Assembly: GCA_900321965.1 (NCBI GenBank)
Contig: ONYA01000006.1
Location: forward strand, 1 to 64,000
DNA from: an uncultured Prevotellaceae bacterium
GTDB taxonomy: Bacteria; Bacteroidota; Bacteroidia; Bacteroidales; Bacteroidaceae
Length of the DNA stretch: 64,000 nucleotides
Direction of reading: 5' to 3'
Positions within the stretch are counted from its first letter, which is position 1. Every line of letters begins with the position of its first letter. A model generated the notes under the pieces. That model saw only the letters and a program-made list of their open reading frames with translations. It was not told the DNA's origin and searched no databases. Positions 1-8,472 of the stretch are shown in pieces. Made by a program: the position numbers and the translations under genes.

Positions 1-149
1 ACCTCCCGCACCTAAGGCGGGTGTGAGAGGTGCGAGAGGTGAGGGTTCATTTACGGTTATAACAATTATATATTTACAAGCATGATGAGACAAATCATAA
101 AACGAATTTTGACGTGGCTGATGGGAATGATCCGTCAGAACGCCCACCG

Positions 150-252
150 AAAAACGTCACGGCCGCTCGTGAAAAAATACCGGCCTCTCGTAAAAACGTC
201 ACGGCCTCTCGTAAAAAAATACCGGCCTCTCGTAAAAACGTCACGGCCTCTC
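150..252. repeat. Tandem repeat, 21-nt half units alternating in two versions
   Basis: Two related 21-nt units alternate (A-B-A-B-A). Unit A contains aaaacgtcacggcc and unit B contains aaaaataccggcc, and both end in ctcgt. Successive units begin near 150, 171, 192, 213 and 234, so the full period is 42 nt with about 2.5 copies. Short open frames through this stretch only translate the repeat and are not credited as genes. It lies about 180 nt upstream of the promoter at 429-459. Confidence 0.85.
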
Positions 253-428
253 AACCTCCTTACCTCTTACCTTTTCCATCTTCCATTTCCTATAGGCATA
301 GCTTAACAGAAAAACACACCACACTCGTCACACTTCCCACACCCAGATACTGACTTTACCCGTTTCGACACATCTTTTATGTTTTTTTCTATATTATCGG
401 CCTTTCTTGAAAATTTATTAAAAATTAT

Positions 429-459
429 TTTGGCTGTTTCGAAATTATTCGTATCTTTG
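429..459 (+). promoter_or_regulatory. Bacteroidetes-type promoter
   Basis: TTTG at 429-432 and TATCTTTG at 452-459 are separated by 19 nt, matching the -33 TTTG / -7 TAnnTTTG consensus of the primary sigma factor of this phylum. Transcription would start near 463, about 365 nt before the first start codon downstream, so it produces an unusually long leader. Confidence 0.75.
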
Positions 460-462
460 CAC

Positions 463-790
463 CGCCTACCATTAAAATGGCTGGTGGCCGAAAGGCCGAG
501 GCCGAAACCCGAATCACCACTGAAAAGTGCGGCGGAGGCAGGGCGGGAGCTTCTTTCGTGGGATAAATAATGAAGCGTTGTGCTTCTTTCTTGTGACTTG
601 AAATCTGGTAAATTTCAAAAAGTGTAAAAACAAGATGGAGTAACAATGGTTCGCGTGTATAACGTGGACTTGTTATGTCTGTATCTTTTTTTACGGGTTT
701 ACCAGAGCCTCAAGTCAGGGATGTGGAACAATAGCAATTCCACGTTTCTGCGTATATACGCGTATGTGCTGGTCAAATCGGACACTATAT
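463..790 (+). ncRNA. Long structured leader RNA (candidate)
   Basis: No convincing reading frame occupies this stretch, but it is rich in complementary segments. GGCC-GAAA-GGCC forms a tight hairpin near 487-498. A nested long helix pairs 595-601 with 710-716, 605-612 with 698-705, 624-630 with 688-694, and 631-634 with 669-672. A separate hairpin pairs 723-728 with 738-743. GAAGC at 572-576 can pair either with GCTTC at 549-553 or with GCTTC at 582-586, giving two exclusive states. No U-run terminator follows, so it is more likely a 5' leader of the BACON lipoprotein gene than a free RNA. I do not recognise the family. Confidence 0.5.
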
Positions 791-827
791 AATTAATATT
801 TCAATAACCAATTTAAAACTTAAAACA

Positions 828-1475
828 ATGATGAAAAAAAACAGTATTTTTTGGAGCCTGCTGACAATGATAATGGTCGGCATGATGAGTGTTGCATTTG
901 TAGCGTGCAGTGATGACAAGGATGATCCTGACTCCGTGATTGCAAATCCAACTTCAGTAAGTTTTAGCTCCAGCGGTGGCTCGCAAGTAGTATCGGTGAC
1001 AAGTAACCGTGACTGGATCGTTACTAACGCTCCCAGCTGGCTGACAGCATCCAAGGTGGGAACAAGCTCACTTTCTCTCAACGCCAACTCCAATACCGAG
1101 TCCTCTTCACGGTCGTGTACTCTTCTTCTGACTGCAGGTACTGCCACCGCCACCGTCAATGTCAGCCAGTCAGGCGTGGTAGCCCCAACGCAGGTGACGA
1201 TAACGAACAGCAGCACCTATACGCTTCCCCGTTTCCGCGTGGTATTTCTCAATGCCCGTAGCGAGAGTCTCGTTGACCAAGACTATGGCACATTGTCACC
1301 AGGACGCACTATTCATGCCGATATTCCCACGGCAGCCAAGGAGTACTATATGGCTACATATATGAACAGCAAGTGGTTCTTCTCGCCGAACTATGACATA
1401 TCGTACACCACCCTCAATCTCTCTACCGCCGAGGTTGGTGGTTGGTCAAGCAATTCATCATCAAGCAGACGATAA
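828..1475 (+). CDS. BACON-domain lipoprotein
   Basis: A 215-residue exported lipoprotein. The N-terminus has lysines, a hydrophobic stretch and a lipobox ending FVAC, followed by SDDKDD, an acidic pattern typical of surface-exported Bacteroidetes lipoproteins. Residues about 40-117 form one BACON domain: it begins with a NPTSVSF-like strand, contains the DWIVTNAPSWL core and ends in VNVSQSG. BACON domains are all-beta modules attached to carbohydrate-active enzymes and proteases in this phylum. The remaining 100 residues carry no family I recognise and end in a serine-rich tail. It is the first gene after the long structured leader and is followed by a hairpin and the M6 protease. A role in binding substrate or the neighbouring protease is inference. 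Confidence 0.8.
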   Translation: MMKKNSIFWSLLTMIMVGMMSVAFVACSDDKDDPDSVIANPTSVSFSSSGGSQVVSVTSNRDWIVTNAPSWLTASKVGTSSLSLNANSNTESSSRSCTLLLTAGTATATVNVSQSGVVAPTQVTITNSSTYTLPRFRVVFLNARSESLVDQDYGTLSPGRTIHADIPTAAKEYYMATYMNSKWFFSPNYDISYTTLNLSTAEVGGWSSNSSSSRR

Positions 1476-1500
1476 GAAAAAAATCATTAACAGATTAGCT

Positions 1501-1538
1501 GAGAGGCCGCAAGGAATCTATTGTGGCCTCTCTTTATT
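1501..1538 (+). terminator. Hairpin between BACON gene and protease gene
   Basis: GAGAGGCC at 1501-1508 pairs perfectly with GGCCTCTC at 1525-1532, followed by TTTATTA. It resembles an intrinsic terminator but ends only about 10 nt before the protease start codon at 1543. It could reduce transcription into the protease gene or mask its translation start. Confidence 0.65.
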
Positions 1539-1542
1539 AGGG

Positions 1543-3759
1543 ATGAACAAAGTTTTGAGATTTACATTTTTCCTCTGTATTTCTTGGGGTGTAGGCTTGT
1601 CGATAAAGGGAATACCCGCCTATCCTAAAAAGACAACAGTCTGTATTGATGGAAAAGTGTTCAACATCCGCATCTTTGGCGACGAGTATTGCAAGTTCGC
1701 TGAGACAGAGGATGGATATACGATACTTCAAAAGTCAGGGAAGTGGTTTTTTGCTTCGAAAGACAGTACGGGGCGGCTTACCTCAACTTCATTTCAGCTG
1801 AAGGATCGTACCGAAGAGGAAACTCGACGGTATCTTCAGATGGTCGGTCGTCATTTGCGCCCCAGTGAAAAGGCAATGGACGTACGGCGATCAATGCGAC
1901 AGTCATCGGCAAAACGCCAAGAAAGTGCCATTGGAATGAGGAAAGTGCTGGTTATTCTGATGCAATATAAGGATCTTTCGCTCAAGAAGAATAAAAGTGA
2001 TTTCGAGAAACTCTTCAACGGTGTGGGCTACTCTGAGGATGGTGCTCAAGGTAGTGTCAGAGATTTCTATAGCGACGTATCTTATGGGCAGTTACAGCTG
2101 ACGTGTGATGTGCTGGGACCTTATACGGCGAAGCATTCTCGGGCATATTATGGAGAAAACGACCGTCGAGGTGATGACAGCCGTCCGGAAGAACTTTTTG
2201 AAGAGGCCATAGAATATGCAATAGAGCATGTCTCTTTAGCTGATTATGATGCTGACAAGGATGGCTATGTGGACAATGTTCATATCATATTTGCTGGTCA
2301 TGGTGAAGAAGCGGGGGCTTCTGATGATGCCATTTGGTCACATGAAGCGACCTTCTATCAACCGTTTACAATTCAGGGAATGAACATAGACCGATACTCT
2401 TGTGCGCCGGAATTGCGCGGAAATAGTGGTTCAGGCATATCGCGTATTGGTCCGCATTGTCATGAGATAGGCCATGCTCTTGGCGCTATGGATTACTATG
2501 ATACCGATTATGAAGAAAATGGCGGCTTTGAAGGTACGGGGCAATGGGACATAATGGCTGGAGGCAGTTGGAACAACGATGGTATCACACCTGCCGATTT
2601 CAACCCTTATGTCAAAGCTTTCGACTTTGGTTGGGTAAGTCCCAACCCACTTCCTGTTGGCGAGGTCGTTTTGTCGCCATCTTGTCACAGTGCCGAGAAC
2701 TACTATATTGCACAATCTGGCGACGACGGTGATTACTATTTGTTGGAAAATAGAAATTCAGAGAAGTGGGGTGTTGGTGTGCCTGGCGAGGGACTGCTTA
2801 TATTCCATATTCATCCCGACATAGCTTCGTCAGGAAACCAAATTAATGCCGCAGCTCCTCAGAAGTGCTATATTGTATGTGCAGCCTCCAGATCGCAACG
2901 ACCAGGTAGCAATTTCACATCTTATGGCGACATTAATTCTAAAGGCTGCCCATATCCAGGCACTTCTGGCAATCATCATTTCGGACAATCCTCTACGCCA
3001 AGGGCTTTTTGTTGGAGTGACTATGAGTGTGCAGTTGAAATTAATGACATCTATTTAAATGCAGACGGAACGATACGCTTGGTGAATAACGGATCTTCAA
3101 GTGATTTGCCAGATGTAACGCGTAGCCGATTGTTTTACGAGGACTTCGAGACAGGCCAGACAAAAGTCAGCGTTGAAGATGTTGACGACATAGCCCCCCG
3201 ATGGAGCATTGTCGCAAACCCGGAGGCACCATCGAAGTTCATAAAAGCCCCTTATGCTTATTCCGGAACTCATAGCATGCAGCTCTCTGCACGTCATGCC
3301 TCGGAGAAGGTTGCCAGTAAACTTACTTTCTCCACCGAAGAGCCAGCAGCGACTGCTACACTGAAGATAAAACTGTATCATGCGACATTAAATCCGGTGT
3401 CGAACACACCAAATGTTTTGAACGTCGGTTATAAGACTATTGAGACTGATGAATGGCATTATATTACGGTGGAGTCATCAGAGAATAACCGCTGGCGTCA
3501 GTCAATTATCAGTCTGCCAGAAGGCGCTCGTCTAACATTCTGCCTTGAAGGTATTGCACAGCCAGGTAGTATACTCGCTATCGACAATCTGGAGGTAGAA
3601 CAGGAAATACAACAAGAAGAGACTATGGTCTATGATAAAGCTAAGCCTAATAACGGCATATCGTCTATTTATAGTATAACAGGCCAGAAAAGGTTGGGCT
3701 TAGTATCAGGACTGAACATTGTCAATAATGGAACAATCAAAAAAATAATTGTAAAATGA
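1543..3759 (+). CDS. M6-family secreted metalloprotease (immune inhibitor A-like)
   Basis: About 738 residues from the ATG at 1543. The frame is open further upstream, but earlier starts would overlap the BACON gene and lack a signal peptide; from 1543 the N-terminus has a clear hydrophobic signal (FTFFLCISWGVGLSI). The mature start AYPKKTTVCIDGK and the later GDEYCKFAETEDGYT match the M6 propeptide pattern. The zinc site HEIGHALGAMDYY gives HExxHxxG, followed by GTGQWDIMAGG, the Met-turn region of M6 peptidases. A jelly-roll-like beta region follows around residues 530-700. The last 35 residues (ITGQKR, GLNIVNNGT, IIVK) resemble the type IX/Por C-terminal signal. It probably degrades extracellular protein. 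Confidence 0.88.
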   Translation: MNKVLRFTFFLCISWGVGLSIKGIPAYPKKTTVCIDGKVFNIRIFGDEYCKFAETEDGYTILQKSGKWFFASKDSTGRLTSTSFQLKDRTEEETRRYLQMVGRHLRPSEKAMDVRRSMRQSSAKRQESAIGMRKVLVILMQYKDLSLKKNKSDFEKLFNGVGYSEDGAQGSVRDFYSDVSYGQLQLTCDVLGPYTAKHSRAYYGENDRRGDDSRPEELFEEAIEYAIEHVSLADYDADKDGYVDNVHIIFAGHGEEAGASDDAIWSHEATFYQPFTIQGMNIDRYSCAPELRGNSGSGISRIGPHCHEIGHALGAMDYYDTDYEENGGFEGTGQWDIMAGGSWNNDGITPADFNPYVKAFDFGWVSPNPLPVGEVVLSPSCHSAENYYIAQSGDDGDYYLLENRNSEKWGVGVPGEGLLIFHIHPDIASSGNQINAAAPQKCYIVCAASRSQRPGSNFTSYGDINSKGCPYPGTSGNHHFGQSSTPRAFCWSDYECAVEINDIYLNADGTIRLVNNGSSSDLPDVTRSRLFYEDFETGQTKVSVEDVDDIAPRWSIVANPEAPSKFIKAPYAYSGTHSMQLSARHASEKVASKLTFSTEEPAATATLKIKLYHATLNPVSNTPNVLNVGYKTIETDEWHYITVESSENNRWRQSIISLPEGARLTFCLEGIAQPGSILAIDNLEVEQEIQQEETMVYDKAKPNNGISSIYSITGQKRLGLVSGLNIVNNGTIKKIIVK

Positions 3760-3919
3760 AAAAGACAAAAAATGATTACGAGTGGCACAGACTGAGCCAT
3801 TAGTACAATTACCGAGAGCTGGCTTTCAGCGTCGCCTATTAGTGGACATAGCAATGCTAAGTTTACCCCATGTTTGTCATGCTTGCCCCGCGCGAAGGAG
3901 AAAGAAAAAAAGGGAAAGT

Positions 3920-3950
3920 TTTGTGCTTTCGTTTTTTTTATGTAATTTTG
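3920..3950 (+). promoter_or_regulatory. Promoter for GH3-like operon
   Basis: TTTG at 3920-3923, a 19-nt spacer and TAATTTTG at 3943-3950 match the Bacteroidetes consensus. The start codon of the next gene is at 4005, giving a leader of about 50 nt. The 160 nt between 3760 and this promoter show no gene. Confidence 0.75.
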
Positions 3951-4004
3951 CCCGCGTAAAAACGACAGAACCATGAGATTCATGGCATCATTAGCAAAAC
4001 AGAA

Positions 4005-5498
4005 ATGAGTCTAACAACGATAGCAGGGAAGATATTCCTGCCCCGGCAGAAAAAGCTGGAACGACATAACACAGAGGCTGAAGCCATGCAGCGCGAGGTG
4101 CTGAGACACCTCATCCAACGGGCCAAAGGCACGGAATATGGACGGCAACACGACTTTGACACGATTGCCGACTATGAGGCGTTTGCCCGACGAGTGCCCG
4201 TGAACACCTACGAGGAGCTGAAGGGACAGATTGACCGTATGCGCCACGGCGAGCAGGACGTGCTGTGGCCAGGGCGCACGCGGTGGTACGCCAAGTCAAG
4301 CGGTACGACAAACGACAAGTCGAAATTCATTCCCGTCACTAACGAGGGTTTGAAGCGTATACACTACGCCGGCCCGTATGACTCAGTAGCCTTTTACCTG
4401 CAGAACAATCCGCAGAGCCGCCTTTTCGACGGCCGCGCCATGATTCTCGGCGGCAGTCATGCCCCGAACTACAACCTACCCGGCTCGTTGGTGGGCGACC
4501 TGAGCGCCATCCTCATTGAGAACATCAACCCGCTGGCTAACCTTGTGCGTGTGCCTAAGAAGCAGACGGCACTGCTGAGCGACTTCGAGGTGAAGCGCGA
4601 CCGTATAGCCCGCGAGGCGATGACGAAGAACGTGACGAACCTGAGCGGCGTACCCTCGTGGATGCTGTCAGTTCTCGACCGCGTGATGGAACTGAGCGGC
4701 AAAACGCATTTGGAGGAGGTGTGGCCCAATCTGGAGGTCTTTTTCCACGGCGGGGTGGCCTTCACACCCTACCGCCAGCAGTACGAGCGGCTCATCACCA
4801 GTCCGAAGATGCACTATATGGAGACGTATAATGCCAGCGAGGGTTTCTTCGGGATCCAGAACGACCCGACGGACAAAGCGATGCTGCTGATGCTCGACTA
4901 CGACGTTTTCTACGAATTTCAGGAGATGGGAACGGATACCATTGTTCCCGTCTGGGGCGTTGAGCCTGGCAAGAACTACGCCATGCTCATCACAACGTCG
5001 TGCGGGCTGTGGCGCTATAAGATAGGTGACACCGTGCGATTCACGCAGACGAATCCTTATAAGTTCGTCATCTCTGGCCGTACAAAGTCGTTTATCAATG
5101 CCTTTGGCGAAGAGTTGATTGTCGACAATGCCGAACAGGGACTGCAGTATGCCTGCCAAGAAACGGGCGCCGAGGTGCTGGAATACACTGCTGCACCGGT
5201 ATTTATGGACGAACATGGAAAGTGCCGCCACCAGTGGCTCATCGAGTTCAATCGTCAGCCACAGGACCTGGCGCTGTTTGCCCGCCTACTGGACGAGCAC
5301 CTGCAAACGATAAACAGCGATTACGAGGCGAAGCGCTACAAGGACATCACGCTGCAGCCGTTAGAGATTGTCATGGCCCGTCAGGGACTGTTTAACGACT
5401 GGCTGAAGCAAAACGGCAAGCTCGGCGGGCAGCACAAGGTGCCGCGGCTGAGTAACTCGCGCGAACATATTGAACAATTGTTAAAGCTGAACGAATGA
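4005..5498 (+). CDS. GH3 auxin-responsive-promoter family adenylating enzyme
   Basis: A 497-residue member of the GH3 branch of the ANL (adenylate-forming) superfamily. The ATP-binding motif is visible as YAKSSGTTNDKSKFIP at about residues 95-110, and GLWRYKIGDTVRF near residue 335 is the family's second nucleotide/acyl motif. Plant relatives conjugate amino acids to acyl acids through an acyl-adenylate. The bacterial substrate is unknown and cannot be read from the sequence. The length is normal for the family. Its stop overlaps the start of the next gene by 4 nt (ATGA), so the two are translationally coupled. The same gene order, GH3 followed by an Ig-like lipoprotein, suggests a link to the cell envelope. 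Confidence 0.85.
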   Translation: MSLTTIAGKIFLPRQKKLERHNTEAEAMQREVLRHLIQRAKGTEYGRQHDFDTIADYEAFARRVPVNTYEELKGQIDRMRHGEQDVLWPGRTRWYAKSSGTTNDKSKFIPVTNEGLKRIHYAGPYDSVAFYLQNNPQSRLFDGRAMILGGSHAPNYNLPGSLVGDLSAILIENINPLANLVRVPKKQTALLSDFEVKRDRIAREAMTKNVTNLSGVPSWMLSVLDRVMELSGKTHLEEVWPNLEVFFHGGVAFTPYRQQYERLITSPKMHYMETYNASEGFFGIQNDPTDKAMLLMLDYDVFYEFQEMGTDTIVPVWGVEPGKNYAMLITTSCGLWRYKIGDTVRFTQTNPYKFVISGRTKSFINAFGEELIVDNAEQGLQYACQETGAEVLEYTAAPVFMDEHGKCRHQWLIEFNRQPQDLALFARLLDEHLQTINSDYEAKRYKDITLQPLEIVMARQGLFNDWLKQNGKLGGQHKVPRLSNSREHIEQLLKLNE

Positions 5499-7444
5499 AG
5501 AAACTACTATATCTGCTGGCTATTAGCAGCTGTTTGTTGGCTATTAGCTGCGCTCGCATGGGTAACCCTGACGGCGGATGGTACGACGATACGCCGCCTT
5601 ACGTCGTCAACTCCTCACCCACGGATATGGCTACTGACGTTAAGCCGAAGCGTATCAGCATCTATTTCAACGAGTTCATCAAGTTGGAGGATGCCCAGAA
5701 CAAGGTCATCATCTCGCCGCCACAGTTGGAGATGCCCGAGATCAAGGCCAGCGGCAAGCGCGTCATCGTAGATCTGAAGGATACGCTGAAGGAGAACACC
5801 ACCTACACCATTGACTTCGGCGACGCCATCAGCGACTTTACCGAGGGCAACCCTATGGGCAACTACGCCTTCACGTTCTCTACGGGCAGCGTGATAGACA
5901 CGTTGCAGGTGTCTGGCTACGTGCTCAATGCCGAAAACCTGGAACCTATCAAGGGCATCCAGGTGGGCTTGTATGACGACCTCTCAGACACGGCATTCCT
6001 GAAAAAGCCCATGATACGCATCTCGCGTACCGACAGCCGCGGACACTTCATTATCAAGGGTGTCGCTCCAGGCACCTATCGCTGCTATGCCCTTCAGGAC
6101 GCCGACAACGACTACATCTACAACCAGAAGGGCGAAATGGTGGGCTTCAGCCACGACACCTTCGAACCGTCGTGGAAGCCCGACACCAGACAGGACACCA
6201 TCTGGCGCGACTCCCTGCACATTGAAAATATTGTACGTGTACCATATACCCATTTCCTACCCGACGACATCACCCTGCTGGCATTTACGGCCGAGCAAGA
6301 CAACCGCTACCTGCTGAAGACCGAACGCATAGAGCCCCATAAAATAGGTTTTTACTTCACATACGGCGACTCGGTGCCACCCACCATCCGCGGCCTGAAC
6401 TTCGATTCCGACAGTGCCTTCATCGTGGAGCCGTCGCTCAAAAATGATACCGTCTACTACTGGCTGCGCGACACAGCACTCGTCAATCAGGACACACTTC
6501 GCATGGAGGTGCAATATATGATGACAGACACCACCAACCTGCTGGTGAGCAAAACCGACACACTGGAGATAACGCCAAAGGAGTCTTACGAGAAACGCAT
6601 GAAGGCCAAGCAGAAGGAAATAGAAAAGTGGGAAAAAGAGCAGGAGAAGAAGAAGAAACGCGGCGAGCCCTACGACTCGATTATGCCCACTGAAATGCTA
6701 CGATTGAAGATAGATCCCTCTGGCAGCCTCTCACCGGTAAGCGTCATCACTATCGAGTCGCCCACACCTCTGCTGCGTATCGACACGACAGCCATACATC
6801 TTTACACGAAAGTCGACTCATTATGGTATGACGCCGAATATGTCTTCAAACCATCACCGTATAACATCAGGTGCTACACCCTGACCGCCGACTGGAAACC
6901 GGAGACGGAATACAGCTTAGAGATTGACTCGGCAGCCATCGAAGACATCTATGGACTAGTTATCGGACCTGTCAAGCAGGGACTGAAGGTGAAATCGGAA
7001 GACGACTACTCGACGCTGACCATCAACTTGAGCGGCATACAGGACACGGCCATCATCGTGCAACTGCTAAGTAGCTCTGAAAAAGTGGTCACGCAAGTTA
7101 AGGCAAAGAACGGAACGGCCGAATTCTACTATGTCAACCCTGGCAAGTACTACCTGCGCGCCTTTGTCGACAGCAACGGCAACGGGCAGTGGGACACCGG
7201 CGACTACTATGCCGACCGGCAGGCAGAAGCCGTCTACTATTACTCCGAAGAGACAGAGTGCAAAGCCAAGTGGGACGTTACCCGCAACTGGAATTTGACA
7301 GCCCGGAGGCGCTTCGAACAGAAGCCTGCAGCCATTGTCAAGCAGAAACCCGATAAGGAGAAGAAGCTGAAGAACCGCAATCTGGAGCGCGCCAAAGAGC
7401 TCGGCAAGGAATATGTTGAGAAGAAGACGGGCGTGAGACTGTAA
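5495..7444 (+). CDS. Ig-like (Big_5) domain lipoprotein
   Basis: A 649-residue envelope lipoprotein. The signal ends in a lipobox AISC with the lipidated Cys at residue 19. Residues about 32-130 form a Big_5/SbsA-type Ig-like domain: it starts TPPYVVNSSPTDMATDV and contains FNEFIKL, TTYTIDFGDAISDFTEGN and FTFSTG. A carboxypeptidase-regulatory-like beta sandwich follows (VSGYVLNAENLEPIKGIQVGLY, then GTYRCYALQD). A lysine/glutamate-rich helix sits near residues 365-390, and a further beta domain contains a DSNGNGQWDTGDYY segment. The C-terminus is strongly basic. The start codon overlaps the GH3 stop. Such proteins are common outer-membrane lipoproteins of unknown function in Bacteroidetes. Confidence 0.82.
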   Translation: MKKLLYLLAISSCLLAISCARMGNPDGGWYDDTPPYVVNSSPTDMATDVKPKRISIYFNEFIKLEDAQNKVIISPPQLEMPEIKASGKRVIVDLKDTLKENTTYTIDFGDAISDFTEGNPMGNYAFTFSTGSVIDTLQVSGYVLNAENLEPIKGIQVGLYDDLSDTAFLKKPMIRISRTDSRGHFIIKGVAPGTYRCYALQDADNDYIYNQKGEMVGFSHDTFEPSWKPDTRQDTIWRDSLHIENIVRVPYTHFLPDDITLLAFTAEQDNRYLLKTERIEPHKIGFYFTYGDSVPPTIRGLNFDSDSAFIVEPSLKNDTVYYWLRDTALVNQDTLRMEVQYMMTDTTNLLVSKTDTLEITPKESYEKRMKAKQKEIEKWEKEQEKKKKRGEPYDSIMPTEMLRLKIDPSGSLSPVSVITIESPTPLLRIDTTAIHLYTKVDSLWYDAEYVFKPSPYNIRCYTLTADWKPETEYSLEIDSAAIEDIYGLVIGPVKQGLKVKSEDDYSTLTINLSGIQDTAIIVQLLSSSEKVVTQVKAKNGTAEFYYVNPGKYYLRAFVDSNGNGQWDTGDYYADRQAEAVYYYSEETECKAKWDVTRNWNLTARRRFEQKPAAIVKQKPDKEKKLKNRNLERAKELGKEYVEKKTGVRL

Positions 7445-7493
7445 CGGCCTTCGGCCTAAAGAAGAAAGTACAAAGAATAAAGTATTAAGTATT

Positions 7494-8345
7494 ATGAAAA
7501 AGAAATGGAGAAGAAATAAGTTATCAGAATACGGCCACAGAGCCCTGTTCTTTATTCTTTTTTCTTTATTATTTAGCCCCGCAGGGGCGCAAAGCCAGTG
7601 TGGCATCCAGAACACCGCTTTCAAGAGCGGCGAACGCCTGACATATAACCTCTACTTCAACTGGAAGTTCGTTTGGTTCAAAGTGGGTATCGCTACTATG
7701 AATACCGACTTCACTACCTTTGAAGGAAAGCAGGCCTGGCGTTCAAGTTTGGTGACAGGTGGCAACAAGCGGCTTGACAAGTTCTTCATCATGCGTGACA
7801 CGTTGCTCTCATACTGCAACTCTGACCTGTCGCCACTCTATTTCCGTAAAGGGTCGCATGAAGGCAAGCGCTACTATGTCGACGAAATATGGTACAGCTA
7901 CCCACGTGGCAACTGCCACCTGAAGAAGCACGCTATCACGTCGAGCGGTGAGCATCTGTGGAGTGAGAACACATATAAGCAATGTATCTACGACATGATG
8001 TCAATCTTCCTTCGTGCCCGCAACTTCGACGCTGCGGGAATGAAAGAAGGCGATATCATCCAGCTGCCTATCAGCGACGCAAGCCACCTGAACAACGCCT
8101 GGCTACAGTTCCGTGGCCACGAGACGTTCAAGGTTGAGGACACTAAAGAGAAGTTCCGCTGTCTGGTCTTCTCGTTCTTCGAGCGTGAGAACGGCAAGAA
8201 CCACGAGCTGATACGCTTCTTCGTCACCGACGACAAAAACCATATCCCCGTGCGCCTCGATATGAACCTCTCGTTCGGCTCTGCCAAGGCCTACCTGAAG
8301 AGTTATAAAGGCATACGCGGCGAAATGACATCTAAGCTAAATTAG
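7494..8345 (+). CDS. DUF3108 family exported protein
   Basis: A 283-residue protein with a basic N-terminus (KKKWRRNK) and a hydrophobic signal ending near residue 32 (SPAGAQS). The mature part has the DUF3108 pattern: GERLTYNLYFNWKFVWFKVG near the start, a central TYKQCIYDMMSIFLRARNF, and a final RLDMNLSFGSAKAYLKSYKG strand pair. The family is a periplasmic or outer-membrane-associated beta protein with no assigned reaction. It lies 49 nt after the lipoprotein gene, probably in the same transcript; a short GGCC-ttc-GGCC hairpin lies between them. Nothing after its stop looks like a strong terminator. Confidence 0.8.
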   Translation: MKKKWRRNKLSEYGHRALFFILFSLLFSPAGAQSQCGIQNTAFKSGERLTYNLYFNWKFVWFKVGIATMNTDFTTFEGKQAWRSSLVTGGNKRLDKFFIMRDTLLSYCNSDLSPLYFRKGSHEGKRYYVDEIWYSYPRGNCHLKKHAITSSGEHLWSENTYKQCIYDMMSIFLRARNFDAAGMKEGDIIQLPISDASHLNNAWLQFRGHETFKVEDTKEKFRCLVFSFFERENGKNHELIRFFVTDDKNHIPVRLDMNLSFGSAKAYLKSYKGIRGEMTSKLN

Positions 8346-8394
8346 CTGTTTGTCACGATTTTATATGCGTATTAATAATTATTAACACCACAAT

Positions 8395-8426
8395 GGGGAC
8401 ACTTAACAGAAAATTTACTACTTTTG
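8395..8426 (+). promoter_or_regulatory. Probable promoter of the phospho-signalling operon
   Basis: TACTTTTG at 8419-8426 fits the -7 consensus. No clean TTTG lies at the expected -33 position, so strength or factor dependence may differ. It lies 47 nt before the first operon gene, and no other promoter-like box was seen in the 8.47-17.86 kb operon's tiny gaps. Confidence 0.5.
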
Positions 8427-8472
8427 CATTTACTGCGATATTTTTGACACTAAAACCAAAACAACTACCAAT

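Noticed and set aside
150..252. CRISPR array
   Set aside because: Units are contiguous without unique spacers, and no cas genes are present.
82..353. Two overlapping short reading frames on the plus strand
   Set aside because: They only translate the 21-nt tandem repeat and flanking sequence; no start context, no recognisable protein.
1393..1542. Longer N-terminus for the M6 protease
   Set aside because: It would overlap the BACON gene, run through the hairpin and lose the signal peptide.
3776..3845. Resemblance to the 3' end of 23S rRNA (attagtac, ccgagagct)
   Set aside because: Too short and imperfect, no neighbouring rRNA sequence; probably chance.
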